Shown here: piece after piece, positions 56,168-64,000 of the stretch
How the letters are laid out: each line of letters begins with the position of its first letter
How positions within the stretch are numbered: the first letter of the stretch is position 1
NCBI RefSeq assembly: GCF_000711195.1
Contig: NZ_JOMR01000001.1
Coordinates: forward strand, 1,302,001-1,366,000
DNA from: Thiomicrospira pelophila DSM 1534
Lineage (GTDB): Bacteria; Pseudomonadota; Gammaproteobacteria; Thiomicrospirales; Thiomicrospiraceae
DNA length: 64,000 nt
Reading direction: 5' to 3'
The notes under the pieces: model-generated
Seen by the model: the letters and a program-made list of their open reading frames with translations, nothing else
What the model was told of the DNA's origin: nothing
The model's database searches: none
Made by a program: the position numbers and the translations under genes

Positions 56168-57225
56168 GCTTCACCTCTATCAAACGGGATATATATATGA
56201 AATACAGTATGACCTGGCTCGCTTTCAGCGACAATCAAACCGCCGTGCTGGCGTACAATATTTTGCGCCACGGGCAATCCCAAACCTGTGCCTTCTTTTT
56301 TACTGCTCACCATCGGATAAAAAATCGAATCAAACACTTCCTTTGGAATCCCCTCACCTTCATCGTGAATACTGACCACCGCAACTAACGGAAAGGTTTG
56401 CGTTCCAAGGGTAAACTTGCGTTCTACGCGTGTACGGATCGTAATCAAACCTCCATGCTTTTCCATGGCTTGCATGGCATTTTTAACCAGGTTCATCAAA
56501 GCTTGAATCATGGCTTCGAAGTCCATCAGAATTTCTGGAATGGAAGGATCGTAATCCAGCATTAGCTGAACATTAGGTGGAAATTCGGGTTTGGTTACAC
56601 TTAATACATGTCGAATTACTTCGTGAATATTATGTAGCTCTTTTTGTGCGCCTTGGCGAGGGCCCAACATTGAGTCCACTAAATTCTTTAAACGTTGTAC
56701 CTCTCTGGCAATCACATCTAAAAAACTCAACGCCTTAGTATCTTGCTGAAAACGTTTTTGCAGTAACTGAGTCGCGCCATAAATTCCGGCCAATGGGTTT
56801 TTAACTTCATGCGCGAGCGTCTTAACCAATAAATTGCCTGCTTCGTACTGATGCCAACGCTCATCTTCTTCCACAATACGATGATGGCGCTCGGTATTAA
56901 ATAGCTCAACAAGCCAACCATCTTGACCGTTATGTTCATAGTTGGAGAAGGTACAACTAATGCGAAGACGCTGCAGGTCTGGTAATTGAACCTGATATTC
57001 GTGGATGGTTAAACGCTGCTCGCCAAAACTCGTTAAATCGTCCACCAGGCCTGGTAGCAATACATTCCAAGGTACACCGACGATCCGCTTAGTACTGACC
57101 TGCAACAATTCGGCGGCGGCAATATTCATATAACCGACTTTTTGCTGGCTATCGATCCAAATTACCGCTGTCGCTAAACCATCTAATAGCTCATCCCAAG
57201 CGGTTTGTTCAGCTAATCTTTTCAT
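56164..57225 (-). CDS. glnL: nitrogen regulation sensor kinase NtrB
   Basis: The 353-residue cytoplasmic kinase has a PAS domain (about 10-115), a dimerisation helix with phospho-His139 in TLAHEVKNPLAGIYGA, and an ATPase domain with NLVKNAMQAM (N box), DEGEGIPKE (G1) and KKEGTGLGLPVAQNIV (G2). It is controlled by PII. The PAS loop LLPGLVDDL is encoded over a palindrome. Its start overlaps the end of the DtxR-family gene (ATGA), unusual for ntrB. Confidence 0.95.
   Translation of the reverse strand: MKRLAEQTAWDELLDGLATAVIWIDSQQKVGYMNIAAAELLQVSTKRIVGVPWNVLLPGLVDDLTSFGEQRLTIHEYQVQLPDLQRLRISCTFSNYEHNGQDGWLVELFNTERHHRIVEEDERWHQYEAGNLLVKTLAHEVKNPLAGIYGATQLLQKRFQQDTKALSFLDVIAREVQRLKNLVDSMLGPRQGAQKELHNIHEVIRHVLSVTKPEFPPNVQLMLDYDPSIPEILMDFEAMIQALMNLVKNAMQAMEKHGGLITIRTRVERKFTLGTQTFPLVAVVSIHDEGEGIPKEVFDSIFYPMVSSKKEGTGLGLPVAQNIVRQHGGLIVAESEPGHTVFHIYIPFDRGEA
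57044..57055. repeat. ACCAGGCCTGGT palindrome, in ntrB
   Basis: Exact copy, read as Pro-Gly-Leu-Val in the PAS domain. Confidence 0.95.
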
Positions 57226-57896
57226 GTAATATCACCCGTTTCGACCATTAGGGCGCTCGCTAACCGATAATCAAGGGCGTGCAAACTATGATTCACTTCA
57301 ATCATTAATGGGCCATTAAATGGCGCTTTTGATTTAATACGTACCTCAACCCCCATGGTTAAGCCAATCGAGGACAAATAGCGTAATTCGTCTGGTGAGC
57401 GATTTTTAATTCTGGATAATTGCACTTGCGCGCCCTCTGAAAACTCACTAAGAGGTAACAAATTTTGTGGCAAGATCATGCCATCTTGGTCAGGAATGGG
57501 TGAGCCGTGTGGATCATGCGAGGGCCGACCTAGCGCATCCCACATCGCGTCGACTAATTTATCGCTTACGGCGTGTTCCAATACTTCGGCCTCCGCATCC
57601 ACTTCATCCCAGGAATAACTCAACCTATCAACCAGATATTGCTCTATAACACGATGACGTCGAATCATTTGCAAGGCTAACTGGCGCCCAGTTTCAGTTA
57701 AAGACACACCATAGTAAGGCTCATATTTAACATAGCCTTGTTCAGATAATTTTTTAATCATATTCGAAACCGATGCTTGTGCTACGCCTAACCGGCTCGC
57801 TAGCGCTGAGGTATGAACCCCCTTATCCTTAATACTCAAATCTTCGAGCTTATAAATACACTTCAGATAATCTTCTATCGCCTTAGACGCCGACAT
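57222..57896 (-). CDS. DtxR/MntR-family metal-dependent transcriptional regulator
   Basis: The 224-residue protein has a winged helix-turn-helix (TSALASRLGVAQASVSNMIKKLSEQGYVKYE), a metal-binding dimerisation domain (MIRRHRVIEQYLV...DEVDAEAEVLEHAVSDKLVDAM) and a C-terminal SH3-like FeoA domain (about 145-220). The FeoA domain places it nearer DtxR/IdeR/TroR than the short MntR. It should repress metal uptake when Mn or Fe is plentiful. The metal importer genes lie divergently and an operator-like dyad lies between. It heads an operon with ntrB and ntrC. Confidence 0.9.
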   Translation of the reverse strand: MSASKAIEDYLKCIYKLEDLSIKDKGVHTSALASRLGVAQASVSNMIKKLSEQGYVKYEPYYGVSLTETGRQLALQMIRRHRVIEQYLVDRLSYSWDEVDAEAEVLEHAVSDKLVDAMWDALGRPSHDPHGSPIPDQDGMILPQNLLPLSEFSEGAQVQLSRIKNRSPDELRYLSSIGLTMGVEVRIKSKAPFNGPLMIEVNHSLHALDYRLASALMVETGDIT

Positions 57897-57995
57897 ACCA
57901 TTCCTTATAACTTTTTAAACTGGTCACGAATCTCTATTTTGCCCCATAACAAAGCAAAAATCTGCTTTTTAGTGCGCTGAGATTTAAATTTTAGC

Positions 57996-58082
57996 TATTT
58001 GCAATCAAAATAATGCCATTAAAACCCTAACTTAGAGTTCTTAACACAGAAAAATTATTTGCAACATGTTCATTATTTGCAA
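57996..58082. promoter_or_regulatory. three direct repeats of TATTTGCAA
   Basis: TATTTGCAA occurs at 57996-58004, 58056-58064 and 58074-58082; the last two share ATTATTTGCAA and lie 18 bases apart. They stand between the divergent regulator and importer genes. No known operator matches; a transcription-factor site is possible. Confidence 0.4.
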
Positions 58083-58104
58083 GCTAAGGGCTAGATTTTT
58101 AGTT

Positions 58105-58126
58105 AAGTTTAGCCTAGACTAAACTT
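58105..58126. promoter_or_regulatory. putative DtxR/MntR-type operator
   Basis: A dyad with perfect 8-bp arms AAGTTTAG and CTAAACTT around the six bases CCTAGA lies 31 bases before the importer start. Length and TTTAG...CTAAA arms resemble DtxR/MntR-family operators. Confidence 0.6.
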
Positions 58127-58156
58127 TTGATTAGCACACCCAGAAAACGTGAATAG

Positions 58157-59047
58157 ATGAAATATTTAATACAACTCACCGCCTTAACGCTCTCACTCAG
58201 CTTCACCTCTGCATTAATGGCGAAGCCTAACGTAGTGACTACCACCAATATTGTGCTGGATTTAGTCCAGCAAATTGGCGGTGACCAAATTGAAACCACC
58301 AGTTTAATGGGCGTAGGCATTGATCCGCATTATTACAAAGCCACCTTTGGCGACATGCGCAAACTCGCCCACGCCGACCTGGTGTTTTATAATGGTTTAG
58401 GTCTAGAAGGTCGCATGCAATCGGTTTTAGAGAATCTCGTCTCGCTAAAACCTGTGATTCCAGTGTCGAGTTTTCTAAATAAAGAAGACTTAATCCTTGA
58501 GGAAGGCATCGTCGATCCACACATTTGGTTAAATGTAACTCTCTGGATACAAGCTGCTAAAGGTGTGCAAGCCACCTTGACGGAACAATTACCTGAACAA
58601 GCCAATTATTTTTCGGCACGTACTGACGCCTATATCAAAGAATTAAATGACCTGCACGCCTGGATTGGCGAGAAAATCATGACCATTCCACAAAACCAAC
58701 GTATCTTAATTACCGCACACGATGCATTTAACTACTATGGTGTGAGCTACGGCTTAGACGTAATGGGCCTACAAGGAATCAATACCACCGTAGAGTTTGG
58801 TTTGAATGATTTGCGTCTTCTCAAAGAGGTCATCAAACGACGTCAAGTTAAAGCTGTATTCATGGAACCAAGCGTGCCGAAACGCTCAATTGAGTCCTTA
58901 ATTGCTGGCGTTAAAGCCGAAGGCGGTCAACTTAAGTTGGGTGGTGAACTGCTATCCGATACACTAGGGGATCGTAAACAGGGTACCGACACCTACATTG
59001 GTATGCTGCGCCACAATACGAATACGATTGTAAAGGCTTTGAAATGA
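58157..59047 (+). CDS. manganese/zinc ABC transporter, substrate-binding protein (TroA/ZnuA family)
   Basis: The 296-residue periplasmic protein has a signal peptide (to about residue 22) and cluster A-1 features: GIDPHYY (His58), GIVDPHIWLN (His122), FMEPSVPKRSIE and a final SDTLGD. The His-rich loop of ZnuA is absent, which favours a manganese (or mixed Mn/Fe) role. First gene of a four-gene operon, divergent from the DtxR-family regulator. Confidence 0.92.
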   Translation: MKYLIQLTALTLSLSFTSALMAKPNVVTTTNIVLDLVQQIGGDQIETTSLMGVGIDPHYYKATFGDMRKLAHADLVFYNGLGLEGRMQSVLENLVSLKPVIPVSSFLNKEDLILEEGIVDPHIWLNVTLWIQAAKGVQATLTEQLPEQANYFSARTDAYIKELNDLHAWIGEKIMTIPQNQRILITAHDAFNYYGVSYGLDVMGLQGINTTVEFGLNDLRLLKEVIKRRQVKAVFMEPSVPKRSIESLIAGVKAEGGQLKLGGELLSDTLGDRKQGTDTYIGMLRHNTNTIVKALK

Positions 59048-59799
59048 ACGCATTGACGACGCGAAACCTAAGCGCGGGTTATCAAACCAATAAGGTATTG
59101 AAAAATATCAGCTTAGACTTGCCCCGGTCTCAGGCCACCGCGATCATCGGTCCGAATGGGGCAGGAAAATCGACCTTATTAAAAGGCTTAATGAACCTGC
59201 TACCACACGTGTCAGGAGAAGTTGATTTTTTCGGCGAGCCACTCAAAAAACAATACCATAATATCGCTTACGTTCCACAGCGCGAAGAAGTTGACTGGGA
59301 CTTTCCTATTTGCGTACTGGACGTGGTTTTAATGGGTCGGCATGGCCAGCTTAAGTTTTGGCAACGCCCAAACAAACAAGATCAAATTTTGGCGCAACAG
59401 AGTCTTGAGAAAGTCGGAATGCAAGCATTTGCCCAACGTCAAATCAGTCAATTATCCGGTGGCCAACAACAACGCGTATTTATTGCCCGCGCCCTCACCC
59501 AACAAGCCAAACTCTATTTAATGGATGAACCTTTTGCTGGTGTGGATATGGCCACTGAAAAAGCAATTGTCGCTCTATTTAGACAATTGAAAGCTAACAA
59601 ACAAACCATAATATGCGTACATCACGACCTGAACACCCTGCAAGATTATTTTGATTGGGTAATTATGATAAACGCTGGCTTAGTGGCATACGGCCCAATA
59701 AAAGAAGTATTGACGCTCGACAATCTCAATAGAACTTACGACGGTCGTTTGCCGATCTTACAAAACCTAGGCCTCGCTACACCCAAAGGTTCAAACTAA
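59044..59799 (+). CDS. manganese/zinc ABC transporter, ATP-binding protein
   Basis: The 251-residue ATPase has Walker A GPNGAGKSTLLK, Q-loop PQREEVDWDFPI, signature LSGGQQQRVFIARAL and Walker B LYLMDEPFAGVD. The REEVDWDFP region is typical of the Mn/Zn/Fe group. Its ATG overlaps the stop codon of the binding-protein gene. Confidence 0.94.
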   Translation: MNALTTRNLSAGYQTNKVLKNISLDLPRSQATAIIGPNGAGKSTLLKGLMNLLPHVSGEVDFFGEPLKKQYHNIAYVPQREEVDWDFPICVLDVVLMGRHGQLKFWQRPNKQDQILAQQSLEKVGMQAFAQRQISQLSGGQQQRVFIARALTQQAKLYLMDEPFAGVDMATEKAIVALFRQLKANKQTIICVHHDLNTLQDYFDWVIMINAGLVAYGPIKEVLTLDNLNRTYDGRLPILQNLGLATPKGSN

Positions 59800-60647
59800 T
59801 GCTGGCTTTTTGGCAAGATGCTAACCTCGCTTGGGTATTAACTGGCACGCTATTGCTCGGCGTAAGTGCCGCGGTGGTCGGCGGTTTTGCGGTTTTGCGA
59901 CAACGCGCCTTAATTGGTGATGTTTTGGCGCATGCCGCTCTGCCGGGAATTATGATGGGGTTTATTTTATTTGAAAGCAAGGCACCAGGCCTGGTGCTGA
60001 TCTCCGCTTTACTCAGTAGCCTGATCGCTTATTACTTAATTAGCTGGATCACACGCACGAGCAAAATTAAAGGGGATGCGGCCATGGCAATTGTTTTATC
60101 GCTGTTTTTCTCGATCGGCATGATGACTTTATCTTACATTCAAACACTCGACATTCCGAACAAAGCTGGATTAGACCGCTTACTTTTTGGTCAAGCCGCG
60201 GCGATCACACAGCATGACGTAGTTTGGTTAAGCTGGGTGGCCATTATTTCGCTTTGTTTTATTGCGGTGACCTTTCATAAATTACGCATCATGAGCTTTG
60301 ATCCACAATTTGCACAAACCTTAGGTCTTAATTTAAAAGCTTACGAATTGAGTTTTGCATTAGTGCTGGTATTAACCGTGGTAATCGGCTTGCAAATTGT
60401 CGGCGTGGTATTAATGGCGGCGGCCTTGTTAATCCCGATTACAATTGCGCGTTTTTGGTCGCAATCTTTAAAAATGCTCTTAATCATCGCGGCGATTATG
60501 AGTGTGATTAGTGCTGGCATCAGCACTCAGATTTCATTAATGGTTCCGCACATGCCCACTGGTCCTTGGATCGTGTTAATTCTCGGCCTATTATTTGGTT
60601 TATCTTGGTTAATAACCCCTTGGATTCGAGGTCAACGCCATGTATGA
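59799..60647 (+). CDS. manganese/zinc ABC transporter, permease 1
   Basis: The 282-residue membrane protein has about eight helices and ABC-3 family segments such as RQRALIGDVLAHAALPGIMMGFI, the part that contacts the ATPase. KAPGLVLIS is encoded over a palindrome. Its first codon shares a base with the ATPase stop. A second permease follows, as in the TroABCD system. Confidence 0.92.
   Translation: MLAFWQDANLAWVLTGTLLLGVSAAVVGGFAVLRQRALIGDVLAHAALPGIMMGFILFESKAPGLVLISALLSSLIAYYLISWITRTSKIKGDAAMAIVLSLFFSIGMMTLSYIQTLDIPNKAGLDRLLFGQAAAITQHDVVWLSWVAIISLCFIAVTFHKLRIMSFDPQFAQTLGLNLKAYELSFALVLVLTVVIGLQIVGVVLMAAALLIPITIARFWSQSLKMLLIIAAIMSVISAGISTQISLMVPHMPTGPWIVLILGLLFGLSWLITPWIRGQRHV
59984..59995. 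repeat. ACCAGGCCTGGT palindrome, in the first permease gene
   Basis: Exact copy, 16-bp palindrome (59982-59997), read as Pro-Gly-Leu-Val at the start of a membrane helix. Confidence 0.95.
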
Positions 60648-61509
60648 ATTTTGGATTTTCATTACAGCCAGTTTAATTGCCACGTCCTGCGCATTAGTCG
60701 GAAGCTTGTTGATTTTACGCCGCATGTCGATGCTGGGTGATGCCATTAGCCATTCGGTACTATTGGGTATTGTGTTGGTCTATCTCTTATTTGGCCAAAC
60801 CAATATACTTTGGATGTTAAGCGGCGCGGTGTTGGTTGGCCTTTTAACCGCTTGGTTAAGCGAATGGATTCATCAAAAAGCAGCGGTACCAAAAGATGCG
60901 AGTTTGGGACTGGTTTTCACCTGGTTATTTGCTTTAGCCATCGTTTTAATCGCTGTGTACGCGGACAATGTCCATTTAGACCATGACCATGTACTTTTTG
61001 GCGAGATGGCCTTTATTCCTTTTAACACTCTGCACGCTTTTGACATCAACTGGGGCCCCAAAGCCTTTTGGTTATCGCTGAGCGTATTATTGATCAACCT
61101 AGTCGTCATCGGGATGGCGTTTGAACGCTTTAAACTCAGTAGCTTTCATCCATTATTGGCCAGCACATTAGGTATAAGTGCGGCTTTCTGGCATTACGTT
61201 TTAATGAGTTTAGTTTCCATTACAGCCGTCGCCTCTTTTGATGCCGTCGGTTCGATTTTAGTGGTGGCCCTACTCGTTATTCCAGCCAGCACGGCTTATT
61301 TGTTTGCCACCAGCTTAGCTAAAATGTTGCTTTATTCGGTACTTTTAGCACAAGCGGCCGTGCTGATAGGTCTGGGTTTAGCCGCTTGGCTTGATAGCGC
61401 CATATCCGCATCAATGGGTGTCGCGGCTGGGATAATACTACTGATTAGCTTGCTAATTAAGAGAATACAACAAGCTCGATACACGAGTCGTTTGGCGACT
61501 CAATCATGA
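60640..61509 (+). CDS. manganese/zinc ABC transporter, permease 2
   Basis: The 289-residue permease has the same ABC-3 family plan, with LRRMSMLGDAISHSVLLGIVLVYLL. It overlaps the first permease by eight bases. A His/Asp-rich stretch (YADNVHLDHDHVLFGEMAF) faces the membrane exterior or pore. Two different permeases imply a heterodimeric channel. Confidence 0.92.
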   Translation: MYEFWIFITASLIATSCALVGSLLILRRMSMLGDAISHSVLLGIVLVYLLFGQTNILWMLSGAVLVGLLTAWLSEWIHQKAAVPKDASLGLVFTWLFALAIVLIAVYADNVHLDHDHVLFGEMAFIPFNTLHAFDINWGPKAFWLSLSVLLINLVVIGMAFERFKLSSFHPLLASTLGISAAFWHYVLMSLVSITAVASFDAVGSILVVALLVIPASTAYLFATSLAKMLLYSVLLAQAAVLIGLGLAAWLDSAISASMGVAAGIILLISLLIKRIQQARYTSRLATQS

Positions 61510-61555
61510 TTGTTATAACTCATTTCGCACCGAGCTTTGGGACCACTTTTTTTAC

Positions 61556-63469
61556 TTAAAACACTAGGCTCAAGTTGGCATAAAGACCATGCCAAATATC
61601 TAAGCGACTAAACTCAATCGCCACTTCATCCGGTTTTAATGTGTTTTTTGAGTTATCACTTTGACCCGCCCCCATATAACCGGCTTTTAAACGATAGCCT
61701 GTTGTCAGCGAATAGCCTACTCCTCGCCAATGTTTAAATTTTCGTTGATGAACATAACCTAGATCTAGCTTACCATCCAAACCGAACGCACTGGATGAAG
61801 TCAATTTTTTGCCCTCATCCCTGAGTTCGGCTTTGAGTTGATTCGATACATCTACATCCACATAACCAATACCTACCAGCCAGTCGAAGTAGAGTTGACT
61901 ATAGTCATTTTCATAACGTCGAACATAATCAAGTTCGTCATAACCATAGACTAAGCCATATTTACTCAACTTTGTTTCTGGGTCGTAACCAACATATCTT
62001 ATCTGCTTGGAACTGTCCGAAAAGCCCAGCATACCGGGCATTCGATAAGCCTCATAAACCAACCCCCAATAACGCCCACGCTCCCCAAGCACTAGCGCTG
62101 AATACTGGTCGAAACGGGTTTTAAACGCCACATTTTGTGCACTGGTTAATTGCGTAACTCCCAGCACATCTTTCACCGATAAGTTTGCCACACCGCCTAG
62201 ACTTGATTGGGCCACCTTTAAGCGTAAAGAAGACTGGGGATTAAACAAACCATTAAAGTCTAAAACCGCGTTAAACATGCGAGACACTTGCTTGGTTTGC
62301 CCGCCTTTTTCTTCCGCCTCGTTTTGACCATAAATAATGGCAAGTTGCTTATTACCCAACTTTCCTTGCAACCAAACATTTTTATAAAGTGAGTTGGATA
62401 AGTCATAATCTGTAGATGCGTAAGTAGTAGAGTCTTGTTTTACATCTGCATTAGCCGTCCAAAATAAAGATGCAACGCCCATTCCAAGCATGAGTTCTAA
62501 AGTCTTTTCTTCTTCAAAACCAGCCGTATGCGTAGGTGTTGTTTGTGTTAATTCATCTTCATTTAATGCCAATGGAAGCATAAAGTAAGCGTATTCGCTT
62601 TTTGATGAATTGACAGCAGAAATCAGCAACTCATCTTTAACTTGATAAATACTGGGATCAAAACCGATATTTTCCAGCTCAGAGTTAAATAGCCAGCCAC
62701 TCACTGTTTTTTCACTAGTCAAGTCGGCGCGCCCATAGACCAAACCTTTGTTGTAACTATTAACGTACTTATAAGCCGCAAAATGTAATTGATTTCCAGC
62801 TGGGTAGACACTTAGCACCCCTTTACGATCACCTTTACGACTTAGCTGCTCATCCGTTGCCAGCCAGTTTTGCAAATCACTTAGATGAATAAAACCACCA
62901 GTATCAACACCGACCAATGCCAGCTGACCCTCAGGGTTTGCGCCGAACTCTGCGTACTTCAAACCCGCCGGGATGGTTCGTTGTTCTATCTGACCATCTA
63001 GATACAGCCCACTCGGACTCACCGCTACCACCTGGCCTTCAAGATTCACTGTGGTAGCCAAACTCCCACTAACCTCATTATCAAGCTGGCGAGTTAGACC
63101 TTCATTATCCATAACATAATAACGAATCTGGGTTTTATCACCTGAACGGTAGGATTCGGAAAAATATAAGTACGCTCGATCTGTATAGCGGCCTTGAGCC
63201 TTCGCACTCAACGTCGAATTGCGACTAAATCTTTTAAGTACGTCACCCTCTTCATTTTGGATAATCGGCCAACATATCGCTTGTTTTGAACAGACTCGAT
63301 CAATAGAAACAATGGGAGCCGATATACTATCTAAAAATTGATTATATGAGCGGCTTCCCACATGCTTCTTTACCAATGTATATTCACCGGCTAAAAGTAA
63401 GGGGGTGTCGTTAGCTTGCGCTGTAACAAAATAAAAGGTCACCAACAAAAAATAAAAAAAAGGCTTCAT
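61556..63469 (-). CDS. predicted outer-membrane beta-barrel protein of unknown function
   Basis: The 637-residue protein has a signal peptide (to about residue 19). The N-terminal half (about 25-310) is beta-rich, with repeated YxxG/WxF elements suggesting a propeller-like surface or periplasmic domain, and two cysteines near 59 and 66. The C-terminal half alternates amphipathic strands (for example YSALVLGERGRYWGLVYEAYRM and DYSQLYFDWLVGIGYVDVDV) and ends in LYANLSLVF, the terminal Phe expected by the BAM machinery. I do not recognise the family. It stands alone near a metal importer, so a metal link is conceivable but unsupported. Confidence 0.6.
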   Translation of the reverse strand: MKPFFYFLLVTFYFVTAQANDTPLLLAGEYTLVKKHVGSRSYNQFLDSISAPIVSIDRVCSKQAICWPIIQNEEGDVLKRFSRNSTLSAKAQGRYTDRAYLYFSESYRSGDKTQIRYYVMDNEGLTRQLDNEVSGSLATTVNLEGQVVAVSPSGLYLDGQIEQRTIPAGLKYAEFGANPEGQLALVGVDTGGFIHLSDLQNWLATDEQLSRKGDRKGVLSVYPAGNQLHFAAYKYVNSYNKGLVYGRADLTSEKTVSGWLFNSELENIGFDPSIYQVKDELLISAVNSSKSEYAYFMLPLALNEDELTQTTPTHTAGFEEEKTLELMLGMGVASLFWTANADVKQDSTTYASTDYDLSNSLYKNVWLQGKLGNKQLAIIYGQNEAEEKGGQTKQVSRMFNAVLDFNGLFNPQSSLRLKVAQSSLGGVANLSVKDVLGVTQLTSAQNVAFKTRFDQYSALVLGERGRYWGLVYEAYRMPGMLGFSDSSKQIRYVGYDPETKLSKYGLVYGYDELDYVRRYENDYSQLYFDWLVGIGYVDVDVSNQLKAELRDEGKKLTSSSAFGLDGKLDLGYVHQRKFKHWRGVGYSLTTGYRLKAGYMGAGQSDNSKNTLKPDEVAIEFSRLDIWHGLYANLSLVF

Positions 63470-63549
63470 CTATAATTCCGACGGGTGTGTATCAATACGA
63501 TAGAAATTAGTCTTTGATAAAATTAAGGATCATATGTTCAAGCCAAATT

Positions 63550-63798
63550 TTAGTCGGCCATCAAAGCTTGCACGACCTCAGCATCTGGGAAAGCAAACCC
63601 ATACATTACGGCAAATAACAATAAAAACACGGTTCGCGTGGGTCCACTAAAGCGAATCATTGGATGCGATAAAATAATAAATCCCAAGCTACTAACGACC
63701 GACCCCCAGGCAAGTAAGGTCAAAGCTAAAAACAAGCCCACTGCGCCCAAACCCATTGCATAGTAATGCCAAGTAAACGGGATACGTTCCTTCTCCAT
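63550..63798 (-). CDS. small three-helix membrane protein of unknown function
   Basis: From ATG 63798 the protein has 82 residues and three hydrophobic segments (YYAMGLGAVGLFLALTLLAW, VVSSLGFIILSHPMI, TVFLLLFAVMYGFAF). GGAAGGAG lies six bases before 63798, so the longer frame starting at TTG 63813 is unlikely. No family is recognised. Confidence 0.65.
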   Translation of the reverse strand: MEKERIPFTWHYYAMGLGAVGLFLALTLLAWGSVVSSLGFIILSHPMIRFSGPTRTVFLLLFAVMYGFAFPDAEVVQALMAD

Positions 63799-63860
63799 TG
63801 CGTCTCCTTCCAATCCTTATTAAACTAATCGACTATTGTAGATCATTCGGAGTTTTTCAC

Positions 63861-64000
63861 ATGAATAAAAGTGTCGTTGTCGTCGGTTTGGGCGAATTAG
63901 GAAGCGTATTTGCACGCGGTTGTTTAAAATTAGGCTACAGCGTAACCCCGGTGACACGGCATAATTCAATGGCTGAAATGGTTAATCAAGTCAACCCTGA
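63861..64000 (+). CDS. NAD(P)-binding Rossmann-fold protein, N-terminal part (runs off window)
   Basis: The frame from ATG 63861 gives 46 residues before the window ends. VVVVGLGELGSVFARGCLKLGYSVTPVTRHN carries a GxGxxG loop like that of ketopantoate reductase (PanE) and 6-phosphogluconate dehydrogenase-type enzymes. The basic TRHN after strand two suggests NADP. The catalytic part is not visible, so no enzyme name is given. Confidence 0.65.
   Translation, partial: MNKSVVVVGLGELGSVFARGCLKLGYSVTPVTRHNSMAEMVNQVNP

Overview
The window is a dense stretch of chromosome from a gammaproteobacterium. Every housekeeping protein is of gammaproteobacterial type: AceE/AceF/Lpd, RimO, RppH, AmpD, BamD, LpxH, PgpA, NtrBC and GlnB. 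The neighbourhoods gloB-mltD-(methyltransferase)-rnhA and glnS-cysS // ppi-lpxH are also familiar from that class. Moderate GC and the overall gene style suggest a Thiomicrospira/Hydrogenovibrio-like member of the Thiotrichales. That placement is an inference. No rRNA, tRNA, CRISPR array or intact insertion sequence was seen.

Layout. 1-4.4 kb: a cut-off NERD-like gene, a secreted DsrE-like protein, a glutathione S-transferase, the ferredoxin YfhL beside the tRNA hydroxylase TrhP, a hypoxanthine-DNA glycosylase and a small exported protein. 4.4-6.6 kb: an isolated 594-residue SLOG-like plus SLATT-like (2TM) protein, a probable conflict or defence effector. 6.7-13.4 kb: rimO, rmuC, a CDF metal exporter, hemJ, slyD and ylqF. 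13.4-16.5 kb: an accessory block with an antitoxin remnant, two membrane-associated unknowns and a TIGR04141/DUF6119 gene. The last gene sits between integron-type core sites and is followed by a 59-bp attC-like element. 16.6-19.4 kb: ycgN, a pseudouridine synthase, alkD and a short CheZ-like protein. 19.5-25.3 kb: the aceE-aceF-lpd pyruvate dehydrogenase operon. 25.7-36.4 kb: rppH, a HAD phosphatase, flavodoxin (Fur-like box), ampD, nadC, a Kef-type antiporter, pgeF-rluD, bamD, an M23 peptidase, rnhA and a methyltransferase. 36.6-46.5 kb: gloB, mltD, slt, cysS, glnS, two cyclophilins and lpxH. 46.5-52.4 kb: a dicarboxylate/glutamate symporter, a double-sensor diguanylate cyclase, a rhodanese, pgpA and argG. 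52.6-61.5 kb: psd-glnB, a methyltransferase-like protein, ntrC-ntrB-dtxR, and a divergent TroABCD-type Mn/Zn importer. 61.5-64 kb: a predicted outer-membrane barrel protein, a small membrane protein and the start of a Rossmann-fold gene.

The most striking feature of the window is a palindromic 12-mer, ACCAGGCCTGGT. I count 24 exact copies plus several one- or two-base variants, where about 0.004 would be expected by chance. Eleven exact copies lie between genes, often as longer palindromes of up to 26 bp and sometimes beside intrinsic terminators. Thirteen lie inside genes, and all are read in only two frames: Pro-Gly-Leu-Val or Gln-Ala-Trp. This looks like a genome-wide highly iterated palindrome of unknown function.

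Three genes or groups have an accessory character: the SLOG-SLATT protein, the TIGR04141 cassette and the TA remnant. Nitrogen control (glnB, ntrB, ntrC) and metal control (a DtxR/MntR-type regulator with a divergent metal importer) are physically interlocked: the regulator gene overlaps ntrB, and a long dyad sits in the shared divergent promoter region.
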